Positions 24,738-33,464 of a stretch of 64,000 nucleotides of DNA are shown here, in pieces. The notes beneath the pieces are model-generated. The model searched no databases. It was not told the origin of the DNA and saw only the letters and a list, made by a program, of their open reading frames with translations. The position numbers were made by a program, and so were the translations under genes. How positions within the stretch are numbered: position 1 is the first letter of the stretch; the number at the start of each line of letters is the position of its first letter. The stretch spans positions 2,667,501 to 2,731,500 of the forward strand of contig NC_020156.1 in assembly GCF_000332115.1 (NCBI RefSeq), given 5' to 3'. Origin of the DNA: Nonlabens dokdonensis DSW-6 (GTDB lineage Bacteria; Bacteroidota; Bacteroidia; Flavobacteriales; Flavobacteriaceae).

Positions 24738-25271
24738 ATGATGGTAAGATTTATAGCAATAGGCATTATTGCATTGCTTTTTGTTTCTTGTGGAAATACT
24801 TCTAAGGAACTAGCAATGAATTCTTCTGATGAAGAAATGCAACAAGAAAAAAAATACGAGGTTACTAAAACCGATGAAGAGTGGAAAAAACTATTGACTT
24901 CTCAAGAATATAACGTTTTACGAGAAGCAGGAACTGAACGTCCACATACAAGTCCGCTGAATAAGCAGTACGCTCCAGGAACTTTAATATGTGCGGCTTG
25001 TTATGCACCAGTTTATGAAAATGAGCATAAATTTGACTCGGGAACTGGATGGCCTAGTTATGACCGAGCTATTGAAGGACAAGTAGAACGAGATGTAGAC
25101 TATAAAATAGGTTATGCCCGTACTGAATTAAAGTGCAATACTTGTGGATCGCATTTAGGACATGAATTTAATGACGGACCTAAAAAGACTACTGGTAAGC
25201 GTCATTGCATTAATGGAGTTGCTTTAGACTTCGTCCCAAAAGGAGAAGAATTACCGGCGTTGAGGAAATAG
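24738..25271 (+). CDS. msrB: Methionine-R-sulfoxide reductase, lipoprotein form
   Basis: A 177-aa MsrB that reduces methionine-R-sulfoxide, here exported: the N-terminus is a lipoprotein signal with lipobox FVSC. The zinc site is formed by CAAC and CNTC, and the catalytic Cys is in RHCINGVALDF. The position that usually holds the recycling Cys (GCGWPSF) is Thr (GTGWPSY), so it must be regenerated another way. The ATG at 24738 begins the signal peptide; a TTG at 24687 is less likely. A cytosolic paralogue follows after a terminator. Probably repairs oxidised envelope proteins. Confidence 0.9.
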   Translation: MMVRFIAIGIIALLFVSCGNTSKELAMNSSDEEMQQEKKYEVTKTDEEWKKLLTSQEYNVLREAGTERPHTSPLNKQYAPGTLICAACYAPVYENEHKFDSGTGWPSYDRAIEGQVERDVDYKIGYARTELKCNTCGSHLGHEFNDGPKKTTGKRHCINGVALDFVPKGEELPALRK

Positions 25272-25294
25272 TTTTTCAAATACGTAAGATTTAT

Positions 25295-25326
25295 AAAAAG
25301 CTCCTGACTTAAATTAGGAGCTTTTT
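25295..25326 (+). terminator. Rho-independent terminator after msrB lipoprotein gene
   Basis: AAAAAGCTCCT, 10-base loop, AGGAGCTTTTTTT. It separates the two msrB genes, so the second needs its own promoter. Confidence 0.85.
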
Positions 25327-25331
25327 TTGTT

Positions 25332-25349
25332 CCGCTTTCGCGAAAGCGG
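25332..25349. repeat. Interspersed palindrome, copy 4 (intergenic)
   Basis: Perfect CCGCTTTCGCGAAAGCGG between the msrB terminator and the second msrB gene. Confidence 0.95.
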
Positions 25350-25384
25350 AACTTCAAACAATAATTTGACAAATAATAAAAAAG

Positions 25385-25762
25385 ATGACTGAAAAAGAAT
25401 ATAAAGATAAATTGACTCCAGAACAGTATTATGTTCTAAGAGAAAAAGGAACAGAACGACCGTTTACGGGAGAGTATAATACACATTATGAAGATGGTGT
25501 TTACAGTTGTGCAGCTTGTGGGAACGATCTTTTTAAATCCGATCAAAAGTTTGATTCTGGTTGCGGCTGGCCATCATTTGACGATGAGATAGAAGGAGCA
25601 ATAGAGCGCAAAAGGGATACAACCCATGGAATGATAAGGACAGAAATCATGTGTTCTAACTGTGGCAGCCATCTAGGTCATGTGTTTAACGATGGACCTA
25701 CGCCTAGTGGTATTAGGCATTGTGTGAATAGTTTGAGTTTGGAATTTAAAAAGGAAGAGTAG
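25385..25762 (+). CDS. msrB: Methionine-R-sulfoxide reductase, cytosolic form
   Basis: A 125-aa MsrB without signal peptide. Zinc Cys pairs CAAC and CSNC, recycling Cys in SGCGWPSF and catalytic Cys in RHCVNSLSLEF are all present, so this is the canonical thioredoxin-dependent two-Cys enzyme. It is 113 bases downstream of the lipoprotein paralogue but separated from it by a terminator and a palindrome. The pair gives one enzyme per compartment. Confidence 0.93.
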   Translation: MTEKEYKDKLTPEQYYVLREKGTERPFTGEYNTHYEDGVYSCAACGNDLFKSDQKFDSGCGWPSFDDEIEGAIERKRDTTHGMIRTEIMCSNCGSHLGHVFNDGPTPSGIRHCVNSLSLEFKKEE

Positions 25763-25944
25763 TTATTAGTCACAGTGTCAGTTTTCAGTGGCAGTAGTCA
25801 GTTTCATTTATTCGCTTTGCTCTTAAATGTGAGTAGAGAGACAGACAAGACACTTCTACAGATTTGTTCAACTGGATTTGTCTTCCTGAAAAATTTGGCT
25901 CGGTATTTCTGAATGAATAAATATAGTGATCTCCAAATTTGTTC

Positions 25945-25961
25945 AGGATCTGCCAGATCCT
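25945..25961. repeat. Short inverted repeat AGGATCTG-C-CAGATCCT
   Basis: A perfect 8-bp inverted repeat with a one-base centre just downstream of the 25981-26724 lipoprotein gene. Without a following T run it is not a clear terminator; it may be a REP-like word. Confidence 0.4.
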
Positions 25962-25980
25962 TTCGAAATGTTATTGAAGA

Positions 25981-26724
25981 TTATTTTTCACTTAGCGCAG
26001 TATCAAAATCATAGTCAATAGTGTCTTTTTGATGAATTTTAAGCGATTTTTGAGCTGGCGGCGGTGGCGGCAAAATTTTAAAATGATCCCAACTGTCGAA
26101 CAAAATCCTCATTGAATGTTTACTTTTAAATTCGTCCAATTGTTCTTTATTAGCTTTGCTTATATGTAAATTGTTTTCTTTTTGATATAAGTTCTTTGCA
26201 AATTCAAGATAAGCTTCAATTACATACCCTATAATTTTTTCAGTAATTCTTTTTTCAACCTTCTTGTCTATTTTGTAATGTAGAAGAAAACGTTTACGAT
26301 CTCTTTCAATTCCATTCAGAAAATCCAAGGTTTGCTTTTTAACAGCATCATGTTCTATTATTCCATAATAATCTATAAATAACTCGCTATTCTCTTTTAC
26401 ATTTATAAATAATGTTCTAGGGTCAGCTACAGGCGGCGATTCATGACAGTATTCCAATGCCACACTTTGAACTTCATATCCAGCAATCTTATAATTAAAA
26501 TGGAATGTATCAAAACAACCTTGTTGTGTATAATTATCGATCACTTTAAAAACTTCGTCTGCTGTTGAGTTTAATGGGAATTGAAAAGTTGGAACGTCAT
26601 CATTATCCTTCAACAAATAAGCGCGATAATTAAGGTCATCTTTTTCAATAGTTCTTTCGTCTTGTTTGCACGAAATACTAGAAAGCGATATTAAGATTAT
26701 AAAAAGTTGAGATAGCTTTTTCAT
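25981..26724 (-). CDS. Hypothetical lipoprotein with charged helical C-terminal half
   Basis: A 247-aa protein with a lipoprotein signal, lipobox SISC near residue 19. The middle (about residues 35-130) looks globular and contains two Cys residues (GCFDTF and EYCHESPP) that could form a disulfide; the C-terminal half is rich in K and E and predicted helical by eye, ending in a proline run (ILPPPPPA). No family recognised. Monocistronic, flanked by gaps on both sides. Confidence 0.55.
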   Translation of the reverse strand: MKKLSQLFIILISLSSISCKQDERTIEKDDLNYRAYLLKDNDDVPTFQFPLNSTADEVFKVIDNYTQQGCFDTFHFNYKIAGYEVQSVALEYCHESPPVADPRTLFINVKENSELFIDYYGIIEHDAVKKQTLDFLNGIERDRKRFLLHYKIDKKVEKRITEKIIGYVIEAYLEFAKNLYQKENNLHISKANKEQLDEFKSKHSMRILFDSWDHFKILPPPPPAQKSLKIHQKDTIDYDFDTALSEK

Positions 26725-26840
26725 TCTTCAATAGTATCAAAAGTTATACCTGAAAAATAAGTTGTTATAATTTGATGTACCAAATATTTATTTTGGCACT
26801 ATTTAAACTTTTCTTCAAGTTCGACTTCAAATTCAATTTC

Positions 26841-27980
26841 CTACGAATTCCACTCTAGTAAATCTTCCATCCATATTTTTAATTTGGTTTTCTTTTGAAT
26901 GACACGTGCATGATTGGATTCCTCTTTTGTAACTAAAGAGATGGCTGTTCCTGGATTTTCTGCACGACCGGTTCTACCTATTCTATGAATGTAATCTTTA
27001 GGAGATCGAGGCAATTCGTAATTGATAACGTAAGGCAAGAATTCAATATCGATACCTCGAGAAAGCAAATCTGTAGTTACCAAACAGCGCACTCCAGGCT
27101 CTTTACTATTTTTAAAGTCGGCTAAGTTTTTGTTTCTAACTCCTTGAGATTTTTTACCATGAATCGCTTTGGATTTGATTCCGTTGGTGTTGAGCTTATC
27201 ATTTACATGCTCCACTTGATAAGTAGAAGAACAAAATATCAAAACTTGTTGCATGTCATGTTCTTCTATAAGGTGTCTCAGTAAGACTCCTTTTTTCTCT
27301 GGTGTTACTCGATAACCTAGTTGTTTTATGAGCGAGTAATCTTGTTCTTCTTCCTCAATTTCAACCACTACAGGATCATGAAGTAGTCCTTCTTGAATAT
27401 TTTTAACTTCGTTACTTAGTGTAGCAGAAAATAGAAGGTTTTGCTTTCTCTTAGGCAAATGATACAACACCGCATCCATTTCTTCTTTAAAACCCATAGA
27501 AAGCATCTTATCTGCTTCATCTAGCACTAGAATTTTACACTCTTTAAGAATAACAGCATTTGCTTCTACCAGCTCAATCAAACGACCTGGCGTAGCGACA
27601 AGTACGTCTACTGTATTCATTTGCATCATCTGTGGATTGATGCTCACACCACCATAAATAGGCATGGTGATTAATGGCTTGTCTAGTGCTTTAGAAAATG
27701 TTTTGATCACATCGCTTACCTGCACGGCAAGCTCGCGAGTAGGAACCATTACTAGCGCACTGATGTGTCTGTTTTTAGAGGTAATTCCTTTTAAATTTTG
27801 TAATAATGGTAGCGCATAACCAGCTGTTTTACCAGAACCAGTTTTGGCAATTCCTAAGACATCTTTTCCTTTTAAAATGTAGGGTATGACCTGTTCTTGA
27901 ATAGGAGTAGGTTCTAATAATTGTTGATCGTTAAGAGATTTTAAAAGGGCAGGATCAAGACCTAATTTTTCAAAAGACAT
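26841..27980 (-). CDS. DEAD-box ATP-dependent RNA helicase
   Basis: A 379-aa helicase with the complete core: Q motif ending EPTPIQEQVIP, Walker A AKTGSGKT, PTRELA, DEAD in LVLDEADKML, SAT in LLFSATLS, and HRIGRTGRA. It stops right after the second RecA domain, without the basic C-terminal extension of RhlE or CsdA, so it is a minimal DEAD-box protein. Expected to remodel rRNA or mRNA structure. A TACCTTTG -7 box lies 19 bases before the start. Confidence 0.93.
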   Translation of the reverse strand: MSFEKLGLDPALLKSLNDQQLLEPTPIQEQVIPYILKGKDVLGIAKTGSGKTAGYALPLLQNLKGITSKNRHISALVMVPTRELAVQVSDVIKTFSKALDKPLITMPIYGGVSINPQMMQMNTVDVLVATPGRLIELVEANAVILKECKILVLDEADKMLSMGFKEEMDAVLYHLPKRKQNLLFSATLSNEVKNIQEGLLHDPVVVEIEEEEQDYSLIKQLGYRVTPEKKGVLLRHLIEEHDMQQVLIFCSSTYQVEHVNDKLNTNGIKSKAIHGKKSQGVRNKNLADFKNSKEPGVRCLVTTDLLSRGIDIEFLPYVINYELPRSPKDYIHRIGRTGRAENPGTAISLVTKEESNHARVIQKKTKLKIWMEDLLEWNS

Positions 27981-27998
27981 AAAAAAATATTCTAGCTA

Positions 27999-28006
27999 CA
28001 AAGGTA
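27999..28006 (-). promoter_or_regulatory. -7 box upstream of DEAD-box helicase
   Basis: TACCTTTG, a perfect TAnnTTTG on the minus strand, between the OmpA-like gene stop and the helicase ATG. It implies that the helicase has its own promoter. Confidence 0.4.
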
Positions 28007-28014
28007 ACAGATTC

Positions 28015-28941
28015 TCAAGGCTTTTGTTGATTAGATTTGCTATCCTTTTCATTAATGGCCGTAATCTTAAATTCAACTCTACGATCAAAATAATCACCTT
28101 TTCCTGTTTTAAAGTTCGCCATTTTTCCAACTGCCGTAAGACGGTTTGCGTCTACACCTTTTTGTACCAGCAACTCTCTTACTCTTTGAGCACGCAGTAA
28201 GGATAAGAATGTTTCTCCTGTATTGATTTCGATCCCTTTCTTGTTTGGTCGGCTACAGCATATATGACCTTGAATTTCAATTTGATATGCTGTATATTTT
28301 TTTAAATCTGTTGCGATTTGATCTATAACTGATAAAGATTCAGGTCTCACGTTTTTTGTACCACCGATGAAAATAATGTTATTAAAAACTAACTTCTCAT
28401 TTACTTGCAAATTGTCAGTAAATACTGGTGTAGAAGAGATGGGCTGGGTTTTGCTATTGATTCTATTTTCAGTAGAATCATTCATTTCTACTTCTACAGC
28501 TGGGTATTCATAACTCACATTTATTTGAACGCGTCTATTGAATTTAAAACCTCCTTCTAGGTATTCTAAATCTCCTTGGGCTATTTCTCCACGAGCTTTT
28601 AATTCAAACACAGATTGATCAAATTTACGTTTAGAATTGAAAAACTCTTGTACACTTATCACTCTTTTTAAAGCAAGATTTTTATTGTAAAATTTTGAAC
28701 CACGTTCATCGCAATATCCTGTCAATACGATCTCCTTAATAATAGAGCCATTATCTAACAGAAATAAATCCTCTATAGCTTTTTTTGAATCAGGGTGCAA
28801 TCGATCGCTATCTGTTTCAAAATACACAGTTGACATTGAAGATAAAATTTTACTATTTTCTAATGATTCTAAAGAGTCTTGAGAAGAAGAAAAATTAGCG
28901 ACAAAAAGTAAACCTATTATTAAAAAAGTCTTAAGCATCAT
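28015..28941 (-). CDS. Tandem OmpA-domain protein
   Basis: A 308-aa secreted protein with a signal peptide (cleavage near FSSSQ). It contains two OmpA C-like peptidoglycan-binding domains. The first is at about residues 38-150, with TGYCDERGSKFYNKNLALKR. The second is at about 190-300, with IEIQGHICCSRPNKKG and LLRAQRVRELLVQKGV. There is no beta-barrel and no lipobox, so it may be a periplasmic linker rather than an outer-membrane anchor. The second domain carries an unusual CC pair. It is divergent from the alkyladenine glycosylase. Confidence 0.8.
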   Translation of the reverse strand: MMLKTFLIIGLLFVANFSSSQDSLESLENSKILSSMSTVYFETDSDRLHPDSKKAIEDLFLLDNGSIIKEIVLTGYCDERGSKFYNKNLALKRVISVQEFFNSKRKFDQSVFELKARGEIAQGDLEYLEGGFKFNRRVQINVSYEYPAVEVEMNDSTENRINSKTQPISSTPVFTDNLQVNEKLVFNNIIFIGGTKNVRPESLSVIDQIATDLKKYTAYQIEIQGHICCSRPNKKGIEINTGETFLSLLRAQRVRELLVQKGVDANRLTAVGKMANFKTGKGDYFDRRVEFKITAINEKDSKSNQQKP

Positions 28942-28973
28942 GAGTAAAGGTTGTAAGTGTGTTATTTTTAGGT

Positions 28974-29591
28974 ATGATCAATAATCTTTCCAAAAAATTA
29001 CATACTTCCTATTATCTACAAAATGATGTGGTAAGCATTGCAAAAGATCTGATAGGAAAAAAGATCGTTTCTAATATTAATGAAGAACTAACCTCTGGTA
29101 TTATTACCGAGACAGAAGCCTATCGCGGTTATGACGATAAAGCTTGCCATGCTCACTTAGGCAGATTTACCGACCGTACTAAGATCATGTATGAACCTGG
29201 TGGCGTAGCCTATGTTTATTTATGCTATGGGATTCATCATTTGTTCAATATTATAACAAATTCTAAGGATCAAGCTGATGCCATTTTAATAAGAGCTGTA
29301 GAACCTATAGATGGAGTAGAAGTGATGTTGCGACGCCGTAATAAGGAGAAACTAGATAAAACACTTACCTCTGGACCAGGGAATTTTAGTAAAGCTTTTG
29401 CTCTTTCTAAGTCACATTACGGTGCAAATTTAACGGGAGATGAAGTGTGGATCGAGGAGAATGAGGAATTCCGCTTTCGCGAAAGCGAGATCACCACCAG
29501 CAAAAGAATAGGTATTGATTATGCAGATGAAGACAAAGATCTTCCCTGGCGATTTTATCTCACTACTTCTAAATTTGTAAGTAAAAGATAA
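28974..29591 (+). CDS. mpg: DNA-3-methyladenine glycosylase (AAG/MPG family)
   Basis: A 205-aa base-excision repair enzyme that flips out and removes alkylated purines. Family signatures: GIITETEAYRG with the catalytic Glu, CHAHLGRFTDRTKIMYEPGG, YVYLCYGIHHLFNI, and TSGPGNFSKAF. The ATG at 28974 (MINNLSKKL) is preferred over the GTG at 28959. A copy of the interspersed palindrome lies in frame in a loop near residue 168, giving FRFRESE, with charged residues on both sides as expected for an exposed loop. Its stop is directly adjacent to the stop of the convergent SDR gene. Confidence 0.93.
   Translation: MINNLSKKLHTSYYLQNDVVSIAKDLIGKKIVSNINEELTSGIITETEAYRGYDDKACHAHLGRFTDRTKIMYEPGGVAYVYLCYGIHHLFNIITNSKDQADAILIRAVEPIDGVEVMLRRRNKEKLDKTLTSGPGNFSKAFALSKSHYGANLTGDEVWIEENEEFRFRESEITTSKRIGIDYADEDKDLPWRFYLTTSKFVSKR
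29471..29487. repeat. Interspersed palindrome, copy 5 (in mpg)
   Basis: CCGCTTTCGCGAAAGCG with a TTCC left arm and a GAGA right arm, in frame in the glycosylase gene. Confidence 0.95.
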
Positions 29592-30371
29592 TTAATCTTT
29601 AGGCTGCTGCATTTTTTCTACCATTTTAAGCAATACTTTTTTAGGCGTAAAAGGAATGGTAGCGAGCATGGCTTTTTGAGAAAAACTCAAACCAGCTTTG
29701 ACGTCCATATCACCGTTGATCATAGCGTTATAACCTGTTTGAGCCACATCTTTGGCGCTTGCTGTTTGATCAAATAAGGATGTTTTATCCATTCCAGAAG
29801 TTTTACCAAAATCGGTTTCTGTAGCTCCAGGCATTAAATTAGTTACAGTTATATTAGTCTCAGATAATTCCTGAGAAATAGCATTGCTTAAAGATGCAAC
29901 AAAGGCTTTTGTAGCAAAATAAACCGCTTGCATAGGACCAGGCATCAAGCTCGCTGTAGAGGATACATTAAGAACCCTACCAGAATTACGTTTTACAAAT
30001 TGAGGTAAGAACACCCTGCACAAATGAGTGAGCGCCATAACGTTCAATAAAATCATATTTTGATCACTGGACCAGTCTCGCTCATGAAATTTACCTATAC
30101 CGCCAAAACCAGCGTTATTTATAAGATAATAAATTTCAATCCCAGCTTCTTTGATCTCGTCATAAACTTCTTGTGTAGCATCTGGTGCCGTGAGATCTTT
30201 TACGATCACATGGACGTTTACCTTATGTTGAGATTCAAGTTTTGATTTAAGTTCGTTAAGTTCTTCCTCGCTTCTAGCAACAATTACTAAATTACCGCCG
30301 TTGCTCGCATGAATGTTTGCTAACTCTTTTCCTATACCGCTGCTAGCTCCAGTAATTAATGCTGTCTTCAT
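29592..30371 (-). CDS. Short-chain dehydrogenase/reductase
   Basis: A 259-aa classical SDR. The Rossmann motif is TGASSGIGKEL at the N-terminus, NNAGFGG follows, and the catalytic residues are Ser in NVSSTAS and Tyr/Lys in YFATKAF. It is NADPH-type by the basic residue (ARSEEEL) after the second strand. It belongs to the broad DltE/YqjQ-like group of unknown substrate. Convergent and directly abutting mpg. Confidence 0.88.
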   Translation of the reverse strand: MKTALITGASSGIGKELANIHASNGGNLVIVARSEEELNELKSKLESQHKVNVHVIVKDLTAPDATQEVYDEIKEAGIEIYYLINNAGFGGIGKFHERDWSSDQNMILLNVMALTHLCRVFLPQFVKRNSGRVLNVSSTASLMPGPMQAVYFATKAFVASLSNAISQELSETNITVTNLMPGATETDFGKTSGMDKTSLFDQTASAKDVAQTGYNAMINGDMDVKAGLSFSQKAMLATIPFTPKKVLLKMVEKMQQPKD

Positions 30372-30459
30372 AACTCCTATTTGTTTTACTTTAAAGATAG
30401 AAGAAGATCTTGAACATTGCAGTTCATTTATTTCAAGTTTAACACGTGAAATTATCCTT

Positions 30460-31179
30460 TTAAAAAGTTAATCTTGCGAGGTAATCATGATGGTCGCCTC
30501 TATAAACGCATTCTATTTGAAATCCAGCAGCAACTGCATAACTTTTAAGAAGTTCAAAATCCATGTACAACCAGTCAAATAATTCTGATTCCGCTCCTTT
30601 GTATTGCAATGAAAAGCCTACTTCTCCGTAATATTCTTTACTAGAATCTACCCATAAACCACCATCTTCTGGGTCTTCATATAGAAATTTTAAATCAGAA
30701 CTATCAATTAGAATCTGTCCATTTTTGTGTAACATGTTTTTAAGCATTTCAAGACAAAGCGGAACTCTTTCTAACTTTTCAAATATTCCAGTACCATTCA
30801 TGAGCAATAAAATGGTATCATAACGGCCGTTGTGCTGCCAGATATTCTCTTTTATAATTGTAGAATTAGGTTTTTGAAGTCTTTGATGGAGCACTTTTAT
30901 GGCACCATCGCTTTGGTCTAATGCGGTAATATTAAAATCTTTGCTCTCTAAATAAACGCTATGCGATCCAGCGCCTGCGCCTACGTCTAATATATCACCT
31001 ATACAAAAGGATAGAGCCTTTCTTTCAATAGCAGGCATTTTATCATGTGATCTGAACAAATAGGGAAGTGGTAACACATCATCTTCCATAGTAGGACTTA
31101 ACACTTGAAGATCTTCTGTGTAATTTCCGTTTTGAAAGTCAAGTAATGCTTTACCGTATATATCAGAATGCTTGTCCAA
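30460..31179 (-). CDS. Class I SAM-dependent methyltransferase
   Basis: A 239-aa methyltransferase. SAM site DVGAGAGSHSVYLE with the following acidic ALDQSD, and a post-I block TILLLMNGTGIFEKL. The start is a TTG at 31179: family members begin with the same DKxSDIxGKALLDF pattern, and a TAATTTTG promoter box lies 17 bases further upstream, which leaves no room for another start. The substrate is unknown. Not obviously in an operon. Confidence 0.8.
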   Translation of the reverse strand: MDKHSDIYGKALLDFQNGNYTEDLQVLSPTMEDDVLPLPYLFRSHDKMPAIERKALSFCIGDILDVGAGAGSHSVYLESKDFNITALDQSDGAIKVLHQRLQKPNSTIIKENIWQHNGRYDTILLLMNGTGIFEKLERVPLCLEMLKNMLHKNGQILIDSSDLKFLYEDPEDGGLWVDSSKEYYGEVGFSLQYKGAESELFDWLYMDFELLKSYAVAAGFQIECVYRGDHHDYLARLTF

Positions 31180-31195
31180 TGGTTTTGATTTTGAG

Positions 31196-31203
31196 CAAAA
31201 TTA
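31196..31203 (-). promoter_or_regulatory. -7 box of the methyltransferase gene
   Basis: TAATTTTG on the minus strand, a perfect TAnnTTTG, about 17 bases before the TTG start. It supports the TTG as the real initiation codon. Confidence 0.4.
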
Positions 31204-31248
31204 AACTTTCTACTACGGTTTGTTCTCTCGTAGAAGTAGTTTTTAATA

Positions 31249-31265
31249 CCGCTTTCGCGAAAGCG
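31249..31265. repeat. Interspersed palindrome, copy 6 (intergenic)
   Basis: CCGCTTTCGCGAAAGCG with mixed arms (ACCGC left, GCGAG right) between the response-regulator stop and the methyltransferase start. Confidence 0.95.
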
Positions 31266-31298
31266 AGTTTACCAATATCTATGTGTCAAAAAATATAG

Positions 31299-32042
31299 CT
31301 ACTGCTTTAATTGATTAAGAAATTCAGTACGTTTTGCCCTGCTTACTGGAATACTGATATCTCCTTGAAGTACGACGTAACCGTCATTTAAATACCGCTC
31401 CACATAAGACATGTTGATGATGTAAGATTTATGCACGTGATAAAATTCACGTTCATCGAGTAATTTTTTAAAATGGCCTATGCTATGAGAGCTAAGCATT
31501 GATTTTCTATTGGAAAAATGAATTTTAGTATAGCCATCAACGCCTTCAAAATGACTTATAGTTTTTACTTTCACAAATTCAAGACCATCGGTAGATGGAA
31601 TGACTATTTTCTTCTTTTGAAATTTTTGGATTCCTAGATTCTCAATGAGAAGCTTATTTTTTTGAAGCGCATTCTTATCTTCTATATTGCGCCTTGCATT
31701 AATTACCGCCTCGACAAGATCTTCATTATCGATAGGTTTTACCAAGTAACCGATGGCACAATGTTTAATAGCGTCCAAAGCATATTGATCAAAAGCTGTA
31801 GCAAAAATTATTTCAAAATTAGGATGAGTGAATTGCTGTAGCACATCAAATCCAGTCATGCCTGGCATCGCAATATCTATAAAAATGAGATCAGGCTGTA
31901 ATTCGTTTATAGTGTCAAAAGCTTCCTGTGGTTTACTTACTGAGGCAACAATTTCCAATTCTGGACAAAATCGTTTGATTTTATTTACTAGAATTGCAAT
32001 TGCCTTAGGCTCATCATCTATGATTACGGTCTTGATACTCAT
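31299..32042 (-). CDS. LytTR-family response regulator
   Basis: A 247-aa two-component regulator: receiver domain with phospho-acceptor Asp56 in LIFIDIAMPG and the acidic pair near residue 9, then a LytTR DNA-binding domain (about residues 140-245) with HVHKSYIINMSYVERYL. It overlaps the kinase gene by one base. It would bind direct-repeat sites in target promoters; the nearest candidate target is its own operon. Confidence 0.93.
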   Translation of the reverse strand: MSIKTVIIDDEPKAIAILVNKIKRFCPELEIVASVSKPQEAFDTINELQPDLIFIDIAMPGMTGFDVLQQFTHPNFEIIFATAFDQYALDAIKHCAIGYLVKPIDNEDLVEAVINARRNIEDKNALQKNKLLIENLGIQKFQKKKIVIPSTDGLEFVKVKTISHFEGVDGYTKIHFSNRKSMLSSHSIGHFKKLLDEREFYHVHKSYIINMSYVERYLNDGYVVLQGDISIPVSRAKRTEFLNQLKQ

Positions 32043-32839
32043 TATTCTGAAAGGTGTTTAAAGGTCATGTAAATAGCCGTTCCAGTAGTGTTACTTTCTT
32101 GTGATCGATCTATTATTTTATAGTTGATTTCCCATTCTTCACTATCATTAAGAATGGAAATACGTTCTTTAATTACTTCGCTGCTGTGAGCTTTTGTACT
32201 GGCTTTATTTTTATTACGAAGTTCTTTTGATTTTTTGAGACCGATACCGTCATCAATGATGCTCAATTGATAGCCTTTTTTTGTGTCATCTAGTTTAAAT
32301 GATATTTCTATGAAACCTGCGTCAGGTTTATGAAAGATACCGTGATTTACGGCATTTTCTAGCATGGGTTGTAATAACATGGTAGGTATTAAACATGCAT
32401 CAGTATCCAGTTGTGGATCTACTGTTATGTGGTAGTTAAGTTTCTCTTCAAATCTTAGTTTTTCAATTTGTAGGTATTTGTTTAAAAAAGAAATCTCCTC
32501 TTCTAAGGTAATTTGTTTTTTACGAGAATAATCAAAAAATAATCGCATCAACTTAGAGAATTTAGTCAGGTAATCCTCTGAAATTTCAACCTCGTTGCGC
32601 TGGATGTAATATTGAATAGCGTTTAAACTATTGTGTACAAAATGCGGATTGAGTTGACTACGCAGTGCATTTAACTCGCTATTGTGTTGTCTTTTTTGTG
32701 CAGCGAGCTGATCTTCTAATTTTTCTTGTAATAATTGATTTTTGCGATTATTGAAGGTAATAAACAATGAAATGATTCCTATAGAAGTCAACACTATAAG
32801 TAATAGACTGCCTATGAGTAGAACATTATTATTCATCAT
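32042..32839 (-). CDS. LytS-type sensor histidine kinase
   Basis: A 265-aa kinase with a single TM (residues 7-28), a short coiled coil and the His_kinase dimerisation motif SQLNPHFVHNSLNAIQYY (phospho-acceptor His66). The ATPase domain has N-box LENAVNHGI and G1 IIDDGIGLKKS. It has no sensory domain of its own. Its 5' end overlaps the 209-aa multi-TM protein by 11 bases, which suggests that the latter is the signal-sensing partner. Cognate regulator is the LytTR protein downstream. Confidence 0.92.
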   Translation of the reverse strand: MMNNNVLLIGSLLLIVLTSIGIISLFITFNNRKNQLLQEKLEDQLAAQKRQHNSELNALRSQLNPHFVHNSLNAIQYYIQRNEVEISEDYLTKFSKLMRLFFDYSRKKQITLEEEISFLNKYLQIEKLRFEEKLNYHITVDPQLDTDACLIPTMLLQPMLENAVNHGIFHKPDAGFIEISFKLDDTKKGYQLSIIDDGIGLKKSKELRNKNKASTKAHSSEVIKERISILNDSEEWEINYKIIDRSQESNTTGTAIYMTFKHLSE

Positions 32840-33458
32840 TTGATTTCAAACTTAAAGCATATGTTATGCAGCCATACAATGCTATATTAATAAAACTTAG
32901 TACCAAATTTAATTCCCAGTCGAGCCTGCTTAAATTTGGTAAAAATAATAGCACTGGCATTAATGTCACTTGATATATTAATAAGCCTATTGAAATCCAA
33001 AACGCTCTCAGTTTTAAGTAGTCTATATGCTGATTATTTAATATTTGATTTTGTAAAAAAACGAATACTGATATCAAAACTATGATCGCACTACTTACTA
33101 CTCTGATAGGAAACTCTGACTCAATATTTGTATTATATAGCAAATCCAAAGAATAGGAAACGATAAGTAGAATTATTGAAACGATTAATAATAATTTATT
33201 ATTTAGAAGTTGAAAATACCACCAAATGATAAAGGATATGAATATTATTCCATAAATATCACTGGATTTACTTGCGCTTATTTCCATTGCCCAAACCATA
33301 TAAATTGCTATCGCATCAAATATTAAGGTTAAGGTTATAAAGTGAGGGAAGTATTTTTCACTCGTTCCTTTGATAGTTTTATAGTTATAAATACCAAAAG
33401 ATAAGGCAGTCAATCTCGTCCCATAAATGATAATGCAAGAAACCCAGTAATAAATCAT
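32829..33458 (-). CDS. Multi-TM membrane protein of the LytS/LytTR operon
   Basis: A 209-aa integral membrane protein with about seven hydrophobic segments and short loops, topologically like the 7TM sensor modules of LytS kinases (5TM/7TMR families), although I cannot assign a family. It overlaps the kinase start by 11 bases and lies 6 bases after the lipoprotein gene, so the four genes form one operon. I infer that it supplies the membrane sensing function missing from the kinase. Confidence 0.6.
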   Translation of the reverse strand: MIYYWVSCIIIYGTRLTALSFGIYNYKTIKGTSEKYFPHFITLTLIFDAIAIYMVWAMEISASKSSDIYGIIFISFIIWWYFQLLNNKLLLIVSIILLIVSYSLDLLYNTNIESEFPIRVVSSAIIVLISVFVFLQNQILNNQHIDYLKLRAFWISIGLLIYQVTLMPVLLFLPNLSRLDWELNLVLSFINIALYGCITYALSLKSNDE

Positions 33459-33464
33459 TATTGT

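Noticed and set aside
25332..25349. The GCTTTCGCGAAAGC palindrome as a transcription terminator
   Set aside because: Copies lack a T run, several are inside genes, and a true terminator lies just beside this copy.
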